64,000 nt of DNA from Pyrenula massariospora (taxonomy: Eukaryota; Ascomycota; Eurotiomycetes; Pyrenulales; Pyrenulaceae), in NCBI GenBank assembly GCA_021030905.1, contig JAGFMI010000002.1:1178001-1242000 (forward strand). The letters run 5' to 3'. Positions 11,747-22,786 of this stretch are shown here, piece after piece. The position numbers were made by a program, and so were the translations under genes. Each line of letters begins with the position of its first letter. The first letter of the stretch is position 1. Under the pieces are notes generated by a model. The model searched no databases, had not been told where the DNA came from, and was given only the letters and a program-made list of their open reading frames with translations.

Positions 11747-13492
11747 CGCAGCCGCTCATGCTTAAATCGAGCTGCCACTAAGGTACCATGTCCAGCAGTC
11801 ACTCATCGCAATGCCGCAAAAATGCGGCTCGCAGCAACGTGCGTACAACGGCATTGGTCTTAGTTCTTAGCTCGAACTTCACAGGAGCTCGAACAGCTTT
11901 AGATAGTTGGGGGGAAAGCTCTGATATGGTGCCCCTACCAGGAAGATTCAGCCTCAAGGAATTTGAATTGCATTGCATGTGCTCATAGCCTGTTCTCGAT
12001 TGTTGTAAGAATCATGAAGAAGACCTAGTTTAATCATGAATTTTCGGCGCTTCATAGTGGTCGCCGTGCCAAAATCAGTCAATTTCCAGACAGAATGAGC
12101 GTTATGAATATCGCAGAGATTTCTGGACATGTAATTTGAATGCATGCCCCGTATGAGCTTCACATTTCAGTCGCTGGATCAGTTCCACGCTTCACTTGTA
12201 ATACTTCGCAACTTCCTGCCGAGACTGAAATAGGTATAGTGGTGAACTACTGCCTGAATGATATTGCAGTCTCTTTTTCGCACATGGATCAGATTTCGTA
12301 GTTTGAGTGAGAGAATCCGAACCCGAATTTCGCAAGCTTTTACGCTTTCCAGAGTCGTACTCCACGGCCCACCCAAGCCTTATGCCGCACGCCGAACGAG
12401 CACAAGGCCGCTATCCAATTAGCCTTTCACCACATCCTCGGATTTGCTTACGATGTACTGTGTACTCTTGCTGGTCCCGCCCCGCCCCCAAATACTCATC
12501 CTCTTACACCCCCTGATCTCGCATTCGCCCACATCTGAATCTGATGGTCTGACACTCCCGTTCCGAAGTGCGAGCCTAGGTGATGAAGGAGCTTTGTTTG
12601 TCTTACCCATCAAGCGACGCATTTTACCGTATCCAGTACTCCTTGGCTACGATACCCCTTTAGCTCTTACCATAAGCCGAGCATCGGTCGTCAGCGCCTC
12701 GGGGCCTGTTATTGGCCATGATCATGCCGACGGAGGAATCTATCTCCTACGCTGACCTTGACACGGCTATCCTGGAGTGTTTCGAGACTGCGGAGTTGTC
12801 CTTGAAATGAGGTTCACGCGGTCGTCAGCCAAGATCTCCGCCCACATACCGAGCGTTCGATGCTTCCAACATCTTCTCTGCCTGCCTCAAGGCGCTAAGC
12901 TCCCCACCCGCTTCTGTCCTCGTAAGTAAGGCTGGCGCACACGTCTTCAATCACAATGTTTGGGATGTAAAATGCATGTCTTGCTGATTGATTTCCACAA
13001 CACGAGCTCAGCCGCATTTGGCGTACACCGTTAACCTCATTTGGGGCCAGGGATTTAAGTTACGCCTCAATGTGGACGCTAGGACCCATCGATGTAAGGA
13101 ACGAAGGCACCTAGCGCCTTGTTCCTGCAGTTCATTTGCCTAAAAATCGGGGGCCTATAAGGCTGGTAGAAGTAGTCGTGGTTTATTCTTGTCTCTCCAT
13201 TCTCCACAGTGTCACGGCTGAGATTCAAGTGATCGTTTTCTTTTTCTTGACTATTCTTTACCTCGCTCGCACATTTACTCACTCTTTCGTTCTTCTCCAT
13301 TTCGCGGGGTCGCCTTTTACCGATCTTTGACCAGGGTCTACTTGAGCAAACTCTTCACAGCTATACAAAACCATTCTTTTGGAACTTGAACCCCAGTCAA
13401 CACAAAAGTCGGCTTACAGAGTCAAAAGACAAAGAAATTTCTTCAACCTACCCACTTACACCTAATCCCAATTCTTCAAACTCTCCTTCAAT
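11747..13492. other. Long intergenic region, no gene recognised
   Basis: 1.7 kb with only short, motif-free frames on both strands. The last ~350 bp are pyrimidine-rich, with a TATA-like CCTATAAGG near 13153, and probably form the promoter and 5' leader of the PLAC8 gene. Confidence 0.55.
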
Positions 13493-14080
13493 ATGTCTGT
13501 CCCACCACAAGAGAAGCAAGGTCCCTACGGCCAACAGCCTCTCAACGCTCCTCAAATGGCCTATCAACCATCCCAGAGCAATCACGATGTGGCCCACTAC
13601 AATGCAGCCCAGGGTCAGCACCATCAGCAAATGTCCAACAAATGGTCCTTCAGCTTCTGGGACTGCTTCTCTCCCGCTAAACTCTGTAAGTGCCGAATTC
13701 TAAGTCCCACCTACGGGTCACCGCTGACAAGCCTTTTTCTCACAGGCCTCCTATCTTGCTGCTGCCCATGCATCCTCTTCGGCCGCACGAGCCATCGCGT
13801 CCAGCACCCTTCCATGCAAGACTACAGCATGTTCAACGGGTCCTGCTTGGGCTGGTACGCTCTCTCCTGCTGCGGCGTGCAGTGCATCTACCAGGCCCTC
13901 AAGCGTGGTGAATACCGAGAACGCTGGGGCATCGAGGGCAGTGGGTTTGGGGATTTCTGCGGCGCGTACTGCTGTCCTTGCTGTGGGCTCATGCAGGAAG
14001 AGAAAGAAGCGCTGCTGAGGGAGAATGGGCAGGATGTGAAGGGGAAGGGATACCAGGCACCGAACCAGATGCAGTACTAG
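13493..14080 (+). CDS. PLAC8 / Cys-rich family membrane protein
   Basis: Exons 13493-13685 and 13746-14080 give 175 residues. The 60-nt intron is a multiple of three and has no in-frame stop, so an unspliced reading looks deceptively intact. Splicing joins SPAKLC to LLSCCCPCILFGRT, giving the PLAC8 signature (CCCPC with FGRT). Then follow SCLGWYALSCCGVQCIYQ and a second Cys cluster, FCGAYCCPCCGLMQEEKE. The N-terminus is Gln/His/Tyr rich. Fungal members are associated with plasma membrane or vacuole and with metal tolerance or cell-size control; the exact role is unknown. The ATG follows a CT-rich leader. Confidence 0.9.
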   Translation: MSVPPQEKQGPYGQQPLNAPQMAYQPSQSNHDVAHYNAAQGQHHQQMSNKWSFSFWDCFSPAKLCKCRILSPTYGSPLTSLFLTGLLSCCCPCILFGRTSHRVQHPSMQDYSMFNGSCLGWYALSCCGVQCIYQALKRGEYRERWGIEGSGFGDFCGAYCCPCCGLMQEEKEALLRENGQDVKGKGYQAPNQMQY

Positions 14081-14694
14081 GATGCGTTGTGGTGATGGGG
14101 AGGTGAAACTGGAGGTGAAAGTGGTCGAGAGGGGTCCTGTGTGGAGATTCGAAGTCGGTTGATTCTTTTCCTAAATGACTGTGAAATTTGTTCGGGGAGG
14201 TCTTCGGTCTGTACCTGCGAAGGAGCTCAGCGGTGTTTCCTTAGATATCCTGGTGTACCGATACTGTCGTTGCAGCGGGGGAGCTGTATCATTGTCTCTT
14301 TCGATTAATAGCATGGTGTTCACTCGGTCTTGTCTTCGACTTCCATGTGCCGCAATCCTTCTTGTCGACGTGCTTCTTATCCTAAACGTTCTACCGTAAT
14401 CTTTGCTTTCACCCACCTGAAAATCAATTACAGCTGTAGGTTATCAGTGTCCATGCCTGTCTTGGCCGAGAGCACCCCAGCATTGGGCCGGGCCAGGAAC
14501 AACGCCACGGACCGATCCTTTGAAAGAAAACTAAAATTCTTCAGAGTAATAGAGGGTTGTGGCACGTATACCGACGCAATCGCCTCTTTACCCCTACCAT
14601 CTCCAACCATCAATACGTATCACCGGACCTTCAAACCACGCGGGAGCGTCTATCTCACTCACTCACTCACTCACTCACTCTCTCTCGGTGTCCC
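14081..14694. other. Intergenic between PLAC8 and a small secreted protein gene
   Basis: This is the 3' flank of two convergent genes. Apart from a CTCA microsatellite at its end, I see nothing of note. Confidence 0.6.
14654..14686. repeat. CTCA tetranucleotide microsatellite
   Basis: About six and a half uninterrupted CTCA units grade into CT dinucleotides. It lies just beyond the stop of the small secreted protein gene, in its presumed 3' UTR. Confidence 0.9.
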
Positions 14695-15087
14695 TCAACG
14701 CCCCGTCGGCGCGCCAGGCATCGAGCTCGCGGCCTCGCACGCGCCATCAAGCGGCGGCCGGTCCACCGGGCCATCGTTGTGCATGTTCTCGGCGCTGCCG
14801 CCGAATTGCGCGTCGAGGATCTGCTGGGCGGCTTTGAAGACGGCGTCTGGGCTGGGCGGGTTGATCTTCATGGTTTCTTCGCTCTGGGAGGAGCAGGATG
14901 ATGCGCCGGCGGAGGAGGAGGGGCATGGGGAGGGTTGGGTGCCGGTGGGTAAGGGAGGAGGGGAGGAGAAGGGTTCTTGGGGTTGGGAGCGCGGGAGGAG
15001 GTGGGCTGATGTTTGGAGATTGGGGGGAAAGAGTGAGGAGGAGAGGAGGTGGAGGAGGAGGAGGGTGGGGAGGTATGAAGGGTACAT
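14695..15087 (-). CDS. Small secreted-type protein, unknown function
   Basis: 130 residues from the ATG at 15087, which begins a signal-peptide-like segment (MYPSYLPTLLLLHLLSSSLF). A frame-consistent upstream ATG would bury this segment, so the downstream start is preferred. A Pro/Ser-rich stretch follows, with a CPSSSAGASSCSSQ Cys pair. The last 60 residues look more ordered (SPDAVFKAAQQILDAQFGG) and end with one more Cys. I recognise no domain. A small secreted Cys-containing protein is plausible, but this could also be a chance frame. Confidence 0.45.
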   Translation of the reverse strand: MYPSYLPTLLLLHLLSSSLFPPNLQTSAHLLPRSQPQEPFSSPPPLPTGTQPSPCPSSSAGASSCSSQSEETMKINPPSPDAVFKAAQQILDAQFGGSAENMHNDGPVDRPPLDGACEAASSMPGAPTGR

Positions 15088-16082
15088 TGTGGACTCGTGA
15101 TAGAGAAAGGGTACAGAATCAACGCTTGCTTGTGAGCGAAGGTATGAAATGCATTGGGAAGCGAGATTGAACACTTGAAATTGGTCCTGTTCCCAAGCGA
15201 CAGCAGTACGTAGTTACCATAAGCTGCGGCAACAACCGAGATCGCGCTGTTTACTAAATCGACGATCTGATATACCATGGGTCTGTTGGGCTGACTACCT
15301 CCTAGTGCCAGAAGGCGCAGATGGTTGTGCGCGTATACGTAGCTTCTCAGAGTGTGGTAGGGTAAGGTTAAACTGGTCGTTGGTCGCTGCTGTTGGACCA
15401 CGGTTTAAGCTCCAGAATCGCGCCTTACGTGCTTTGGCCCCGTTCTCAGCCTCTTATATAGCAGATCGCACAAAACATGACACCCATCCCAACAGCGACT
15501 AACAATCTAGTCCCCGGTGACTTCGGGGGATCAAGTACACTATTGACTCACTTGTTTGACTAGTAATCCTCGGAACTAGCCTGGAATGCGTTGATCTCAT
15601 CAATCGGAGTTGAAATTTGGCGAAGAAAAGAAGTACGAAAAGGGCTGGCGCATTGAACGAAAGATTGCTCATCTGTAGAACAACAAAGACGTCGCGGAAG
15701 TACGAGAGAGAGCCTCCATGCGCACTGGCGGGAATTTATGAGAGTCTCTGGATCACGATCCTTGTTGGCAGTATTGGCTTTTTGCTGGCGGCCCTACCAT
15801 CAACAGCTAAACAATTCACTGCCTTGTTGGGACGTGTATCTTCCCAACATGGGTTCTGAAATCAATGATTCCCGTAAGGCCGCTGGAGTATCAACTCACG
15901 TAAATGCTTGGGATCATTGTTGGCATCTCTAGCACTACTATGAATCCTTGAGCAGCTGCATTTCCCACCGGGATCTACGAGCTGATGGACATACACCGGC
16001 GTTGTCGTGACGCTCACCATTTTCCGTGAAAAGTCTTACTGAAGACATCGATCTTCCTTCACCCTACCGAAAGAGCTAGAGG
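15088..16082. other. Intergenic, no gene recognised
   Basis: It must contain the divergent promoters of the small secreted protein and of the metallopeptidase gene. No protein motif was seen. Confidence 0.55.
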
Positions 16083-17584
16083 ATGCTCTCATCTCATTTG
16101 TCTTTCGTTCTTGCTCTCTCTACGTATTTCCGTCTTTCTTTAGCGGGGAGTTTCTTTATTGACCTTGGCTGTGTCAATAGAGACCAGATCAACGAGGACA
16201 GATTTGTGTCTGTCGAGATGGGAGAATGTTAGTGGTACCCAAACCGATACCATCTGAGCCGTGCCAATGACTTGAAGATGTTTATGAGCAGCTTAACAAC
16301 AAACACGCTACAGCTATGGATATGTACCATGCATTGATGCAGGATGGAGATCCGGATCCATGGGATCTGTGTGAGTGACAATGCATTTTGAGACCATGAA
16401 GCTTCATCAAAGCGGTACAAATGAAACTACTGGTGACACTGACATATTACTAGGGGTCTACGAGGAAGTAAGTTTTCTCGGTGGCCCAAAATCTCGATGG
16501 GTAAGATTGAAATCAAGTTAAATATGCTCTGTAACTCCTGACAGTCCTAGGAAATATCAATATTTTGTGACGAAGACCGCTTCAAGATCGAGAACGGCAG
16601 ACAATATGATATGAAATGGCGAGGCATGGATAGTGACGGTAACGATCAACCAGTGGATTGCGGCCCAGCTCGACCGGGAGACAAGACATTGTGTCAGGAT
16701 GGTGAGGTGGCCTATGCAACTGTTGGTAAGACTTTCTACCTGCTTCATCGAGCGAGCTTCCATAGTGGTGGCTGGTCATACAAAGGATTTCGCTTAGATA
16801 CACTTGCCACTTGGTTGATGACCTCCGTGCAATCGTAAATCAATAGGGCAGGCTAACACCTTTCTATAGGTAGCGGTACACTCAGGGATCAAGCTCGAAT
16901 CACGCTGTGTGCAACGTACTTCAAAGACCATCCTATATGGCAAAACCTAGACCAGTATGGCATCAGAATCGACCGGCGGCAGATTGACGAGGTCCGAGAG
17001 GACGGACTTTCCCCGAGACGTATGCACAACTCTCTCAGCTATATATGGCCGGTAGAAAGGACATTTTATCATGAATTGATTCATATTGTGGGCGGAGGTA
17101 TGTGTGGTCTATTCCTTTTTTATATATGACAATGTTTACCTTATGACTCAAGTTCACGATTTCGGCTACGATGAAAGCAAGGCTGCCATCACCCTAGTCG
17201 GCGACGAGGCCTATTCTTTCGACGAGTGCGCCGCACTGAAACTCAATGGGGGCAATCCACACATGAACGCCGAGTCGCATGCCCTGGTTGCTAATGGTAA
17301 GAATTCTCCTCCATCGCTTTTTACTCTGATTTGCAATGACCTCGTGTCAATCGGACCGATTCCCCAAATACTCACCATAAGCAGGCATCTACATGCAGCT
17401 TGATAAAATCGAACAGAACGGCGTCCTCGTCGACTACAGCGGAATGACGAACTGGGCCATTGGCATCGTAGACAGGACCACAAATCAGGCACCGCTCGAT
17501 TTGCAACAGTGTCAGGCTGCCGAGATGCAGCGACCGGCTCGCCGTCGACGTGGGAAACGGATCGTTGGGGCGTCACCGCTGTAG
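16083..17584 (+). CDS. Secreted aspzincin (M35-like) metalloendopeptidase
   Basis: Exons 16083-16227, 16278-16370, 16454-16500 (or -16467), 16551-16725, 16870-17097, 17153-17296 and 17385-17584 give 343 residues (332 with the shorter third exon). Residues 1-20 (MLSSHLSFVLALSTYFRLSL) look like a signal peptide. FCDEDRF, TLCATYF, the zinc motif HELIH, a candidate Asp ligand in VGDEAYSFDE and NAESHALVANGIYMQL follow in the same order as in the paralogue at 1-1524. Both genes have a phase-1 intron just after the Gly-Gly that follows HELIH, so they share ancestry. The C-terminus is basic (RRRRGKR). It is probably an extracellular zinc endopeptidase. The third exon has two good in-frame donors; the choice is not settled. 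Confidence 0.87.
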
Positions 17585-18274
17585 GATTTGTAGAATTTGT
17601 GTTCTCTCGTAAGGAGCGCTTTTCGTGTAAGACTGTATATACATACGATCAACCCTGGGGTTGTGTAGTCCATCCCTCGCGAATAATACTTGATGCTCCC
17701 CTGAGTGACTATTTTAATGCTTGACCGGGTCGACCCCCTCTTCTACGCCCACGTCGTCCCGTTCAGAGGAGACGGCAGGATTGCCGAGGGAGTTTGACGT
17801 TTGTTTAGTCTCCACGTTTCCGACCCCCGCTCTCTCCATCCACAAACTTCATACCCACCTCCCGCAGGAGACCGCCGACATGCTACAATTTAGTGTCCGG
17901 CCATTTCATACGCCGCGCCGTTTGTCCTGCCATGCCCGAAGAAAGCCTGACTCGCAAATTGCGGGGAAAATGGAGGCCTCGCGGGAGTATAATGTCCCCG
18001 AAACGGTGTGAATTGGACGGCGACGTGCTAGTGATGGCACATATTTGCCACTTCCTTCCTTGGTATTCCCTTTCCACCTAAAACTCATTTTTCTCTTCTG
18101 CTTGCGGTCTCTTTCTCGATAGCTGTTGCCTTTGGTTCCATTTCTGTTAGTGTTCACCAGCTCCATTTGCTTGCACCCCGCCCAAGGTCCAAACTCTCAA
18201 ATATCATATTCATTAGCAGTAACAAACTCAAGCACACGCCGCACTTATAACCCTCGTCTCTGCTATCGATCAAA
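17585..18274. other. Intergenic, promoter side of the aldolase-like gene
   Basis: Frames on both strands lack motifs. The 170 bp before the ATG are pyrimidine-rich, as in other fungal leaders here. Confidence 0.55.
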
Positions 18275-19245
18275 ATGCCTCCTCCATCCGCGACAGAAAC
18301 GGTCACCCAGACCACTCCGCCCGACGGCCTAAACACTCCCTCTGCCCAGCCCGCCGGCACCGCTCCGCTAGAGCCAAAACTTGAGCGTAGCCCTGATGTG
18401 ATGGCAGGGCGGGGATTTCCCGCTCCTCCAAAATTCACCGATCCCTACGAAGAGCGCGAGTATCTCAAGGGTCGTTTGGCAGCAGCCTTCCGGATATTCG
18501 GTAAATATGGATTCGACGAAGGCGTTGCCGGCCATATTACGCTCCGAGACCCGGTTCAGCCAGACACCTTCTGGGTCAATCCGTTCGGTGTCGCTTTCAG
18601 CCTGATCAAGCGTAGTGATCTGATCCAGGTCGATCACCATGGCGATGTCATCGCTGGTGGTCCCTGTCGACTTCTGAATAGAGCTGCATACATGATACAT
18701 GCCGCAGTTCACCGAGCACGGCCAGACGTCCTCTGCGCCGCACACAGCCATTCGATATACGGACGCTCTTTCTGCGCATTGGGCCGGCCGCTTGACATCA
18801 TCACTCAGGACAGCTGTGCATTCTACAACGACCATGTTGTATATCAACAATTCAATGGTATCGTCCTAGCTCAAGAGGAGGGCAAACAAATTGCGGCTGC
18901 ACTGGGTAATAGGAAAGCTGCGTTGCTCCAGAACCACGGGTTGTTGACTGTGGGGCAATCGATTGAGGCAGCCATCTTTTGGTTTGTCTCTCTGGAGAAA
19001 TGTTGTCATGCTCAGTTGATGGCGGTAAGCCCCCTGTATCTGTTAATACTGTTCCGATAGGGCTGACTGATGAATTCTGATAGGACGCCGCAGCGAAAGG
19101 TAGGGCAGGCGACACGGTCAAGATCAATGAGGAGGACGCGAAGTTCACCTACAAAGCTGTTGGCAGCCCATGGGCAGGCTGGTTCAGCGCAAAGCCTCTT
19201 TTTGACACTATACACAAGGAAACTGGCGGTGAGTATTTGGAGTAG
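18275..19245 (+). CDS. Class II aldolase/adducin family protein
   Basis: Exons 18275-19024 and 19084-19245 give 303 residues. After a Pro/Thr-rich leader of about 45 residues comes the class II aldolase fold: GKYGFDEGVAGHITLRDP, FWVNPFGVAFSLI, and the metal-binding AAHSHSIYGR (H156, H158) with a third His in QNHGLL. In the family these His bind Zn2+ or another divalent ion for aldol cleavage of sugar phosphates. Fungal members with this leader are of undefined substrate and are often cytosolic. The C-terminal exon (AVGSPWAGWFSAKPLF) is typical. The stop follows GGEYLE closely, and a GTGAGT there could mark an alternative intron. Confidence 0.92.
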
Positions 19246-19844
19246 TGATGGTAGAGACCTCGCTGCTGGAGGAGGTTGTATTTCTTGGACTAGCAATGGT
19301 GAGACATTTTTTTTTATCGTATATCAATGGCGCACCAGCAACCTTCGATCAAAACATAATCCGAAGCGTTTGTCTGAGCAGCGCTCATTGGCTTTATACA
19401 AACAGATGGGACACTATAGTACATGATGATTGAATCATATCAAGTGCCACTGATCTCGCGGATTAACTCGTCGCTGTGTTTGCTGTAATTTTTGTCCTGT
19501 CGCGTTATACTTTGTCCTCCAGAAGCAAAGAGCTTGAGACAGTAGCGGTGAGCCGCTATCTCGACAGCATAAATTCAGTTCAATGCACTGGATATATCGA
19601 TGGTATCTTAGTCTGAAAAGACTATCCTCGAAAGTTTGCCAATGGAGCTCTCTGCCAAGAGCCAAGAAATGGTCCGAGCGTTTATCGCCATAGGGATATC
19701 GTAAATTTTTCGGCGCCGCAAAACTTCGTACTGTCTTGTAGACCGGTGTGAACAGACAGAACACTTTTTACGGTCCTTCTTGGCTGCAAAAGCTGTCTTG
19801 ACCTGTTGCTTCATCTCATTTAAGTCTGGAATACCAGCATTAGA
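19246..19844. other. Intergenic, promoter of the helicase gene
   Basis: I see nothing apart from frames partly antisense to the MSS116 presequence. Confidence 0.55.
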
Positions 19845-21912
19845 ATGCTGGGTGCCCTTCGCCGCTCGCAGGCGCTTCCTTGCACTCTCAAAGCTGCGTC
19901 TTCCATTCACAGGTCCTCGAAGTATCTGCCACAAGTCTCTAAGCCACTCTCCCAACTCTTTCGCTCTCTACAGACATCAAGCTCAAATCAATTCCATTCA
20001 AGCGCGTCAAGATGGCAGGAACAAGCCGCTGCTGCTTCACAGAGCAGTCCACCCGGCCAACACCTCACCAAATTTCAAGAGCTCGCTGATCATGGCCTGG
20101 TTAACGAAATAGTCATTGACACTATCACGAGGAGGATGAATATTACAACAATGACTGACGTTCAGCGGTTAACGATCAACGAATGTCTGCGAGGTTCTGA
20201 CATGTAGGATACTTTGCACACTGCTTTATGGCTTTTCTCTAATGATCTCTAGGATTGGGCAAGCGAAGACCGGAACCGGCAAAACGCTAGCTTTCCTCTT
20301 GCCAATCGTTCAACGAATTCTTAATGCGGACCCGACTCTCGAACGACGAGGTAGATACCGGCCGAGCACTGATGACATACGTGCCTTGATTATTTCCCCA
20401 ACGCGCGAGCTTGCAGAGCAGATAGCTGTGGAAGCCAAAAAGGTAATCACCGGTACCGGCATCGTTGTACAAACAGCTGTAGGTGGAACGCAAAAGAACT
20501 ACCACATGCAAAAAATGCAGCGAGAAGGCTGTCATATCCTGGTGGGCACCCCCGGGCGAACGAACGATATCCTGTCAGACCCTCGACATGGTGTCGCTCT
20601 TCCGAAATTAGATGCTTTCGTTATGGATGAGGCGGATCGTCTCCTGGACATGAATTTCACGGCCGAGATCGACAGCATAAAATCCTTCATGCCACGGCTG
20701 GACGAGCGAGATCGACAGACAATGATGTTTTCGGCGACATTGCCACAATCGGTCATTGGACTTGTGAGGCAGTCATTGAAACGTGACTTCAAATTTGTCA
20801 GAACCGTCTCCGCTGACGAAGTCCCAACTCATGAGCGGGTGCCGCAAAAGGTTGTGTTTCTACACGGCCTGCAAAACCAGCTGCCCGCTATTTTCGAACT
20901 TGCACAACGATGTATAGAGGCCCATAAGCAAGACCCTACCAACAACCTTCCTTTCAAGGCCATTATCTACTTTAGCGCCACGACCGAGGTTGCGTTAGCA
21001 AACCAAACATTCCAAAACCTTCGTGATGAAACTAAACCTGGGGGCCGGTGGGCTCCTCACCCGCTAGACCCATGCGCCATGTTTGAGATCCATTCAAGAC
21101 TTGAACAGCGCCAGCGAACTCGGGCTTCAGATGGCTTCCGCAGCGCCGAGACCGCCATGCTTTTCTCCTCCGACGTGACCTCACGAGGAATGGACTTCCC
21201 TAACGTCACCCACGTCATCCAAATCGGCCTCCCCCGCGTTTCAGACGACTACATTCACCGTATCGGACGGACAGGCCGTGCAGGTAAGCCGGGCGAAGGC
21301 TGGCTCTTGTTGCCACAAATAGCCCATCGCGATTTCAAGTATGGCATAGGCCGAGATCTGCCTATCAACGAGGACCACTCACTATCCACCGCCGCTGTCG
21401 ACATGACCCGCGACGCCCAGCTACCGACCAAGACCGCCCAGATCCTCTCCACCATCCAGTCTGCTGTCCGCGGTGTCCCATCTATCGCCAAATCCCAAGC
21501 ATATACGTCTCTGCTTGGGGCCATGAGCTACAACAAGCAGACTAACGTCGACATGCTTAATGATCTGTCAAGATACGGCTGGGGTCTCAGGGACCCGCCG
21601 CAGGTGTCCTCAATGTTGATACAAAAAATAGGATATGGGCGGGTAGAAGGTTTGAATCTTCAAGAACCAACGTCACATAGGGGGATGGATAGCGGGCCGG
21701 GGCGGAGTGGTGGTGGACGAGCGTTCGGGAGGAGCGGGCGGGACGATAATGATCCGTTTGGGAGAGGGGCGATTGAGCCGGAGAGGAGCGGCGATGGTTA
21801 TGATGGCGGGCGCCAGGGCAGCGGAGGCTATGGGAGTGGAGGCAGGGGTGGAGGGTACGGGGGTCGGGGCTCTGATTCTGGAGGATATGGTGGTGGCAGA
21901 CGCAGATACTGA
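19845..21912 (+). CDS. MSS116: Mitochondrial DEAD-box RNA helicase, MSS116 type
   Basis: Exons 19845-20203 and 20253-21912 give 672 residues. The first ~70 residues are Arg/Ser/Leu rich with few acids, like a mitochondrial presequence. The intron falls just before motif I, so splicing yields IGQAKTGTGKT. Further motifs are PTRELAEQ (Ia), VGTPGR (Ib), DEAD in FVMDEADRLLDM (II), FSATLP (III), TSRGMDFPNV (V) and HRIGRTGRAG (VI). The C-terminal domain is followed by a Gly/Arg/Tyr-rich RGG-like tail. Yeast Mss116 unwinds RNA to help group I and II intron splicing and mitochondrial translation, so a matrix role is inferred. Confidence 0.95.
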
Positions 21913-22778
21913 GACGCGTTGCGTCGTTTGATTGGACGGAAACGATTGACAAGTTTTTGGGTTTACTTCATCGGTGTGTCTGGTAAGTGTCGCCGTCACC
22001 CAAACAAATCCCTCGCTCATCCGTTCGCAATGGACGCTCTACTAACATACATAACCTTCTCCCGCAGAAAATCCGAACCCCGCTTTGCGCTGGACTGTCC
22101 ATTGCATCCTACATTTCCCCACCTGTGTACCTAGATAGACGAGGCCATCCATATGGTCAACCCTTCCGTTCTCCCACAAACCTATTGGCGAACGGTGGGG
22201 GAGTTGATGGATGGACGCTCCCACTACCGCCTGCTACAGCTCTGCACGCATTTCTCGGCGCTTTTTGCAAGTTTTTCAAATCTCACATGTACTCTACCTG
22301 ATCGGATCATAACATCAAAGACGGCACACGGGAGCGGCTGCTCGTCTGTTGTCTCTGGGGCTTGGGGGAACCAGGGTTCGCTTGCTTTCCCTTTCATTGA
22401 GTGGCTCCTTGACTATTATAATATATTACGATTCTCCACCCCTTCATATCAATCATACGTGAAGAATTTTGAAGTTTTTTTGTGCATTCCGTTCTCGTTT
22501 CAATGTGCTGTGTACAAGTAACGCCAAAAAAACAAACCCGATTCTTTCCCAAACCCCTCTTTTCCAAGTCTGAATGCTCATTTCCCCATGCCAAACTTCC
22601 CAGAACGCCAAAAACAATCCACAGACAACCCACCAGCATGCATCTCATCTCGTCTCGTCATCCAAACCCACATCTCAAACCCCCAACAGCACCACCGATC
22701 AACCCGCCCACAAAAAATCCCATCCAAGTCACTCATCCCAAGAACCCCAACCAATCGACCAATCAACCCACCAATCAA
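21913..22778. other. Intergenic between convergent MSS116 and BIR1
   Basis: Shared 3' flanks, with no gene seen. The segment nearest BIR1 is an A/C-rich low-complexity stretch. Confidence 0.6.
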
Positions 22779-22786
22779 TCAATCAC
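22749..22786. repeat. Interspersed CAAT/CCAAT low-complexity run
   Basis: Three CCAATC units and several CAATC units sit directly at the BIR1 stop codon and in its 3' UTR; read on the minus strand they are GATTG units. Position argues against a promoter role. Confidence 0.7.

Noticed and set aside
13493-14080. Unspliced 195-codon reading of the PLAC8 gene
   Set aside because: The 60-nt intron keeps frame, but it has clean GTAAGT and CACAG borders, and removing it restores the CCCPC-FGRT signature directly after the first exon.
14330-15100. 256-codon plus-strand frame
   Set aside because: It crosses a microsatellite and G-rich low complexity and is antisense to the small secreted frame, which has a signal peptide; no motif seen.
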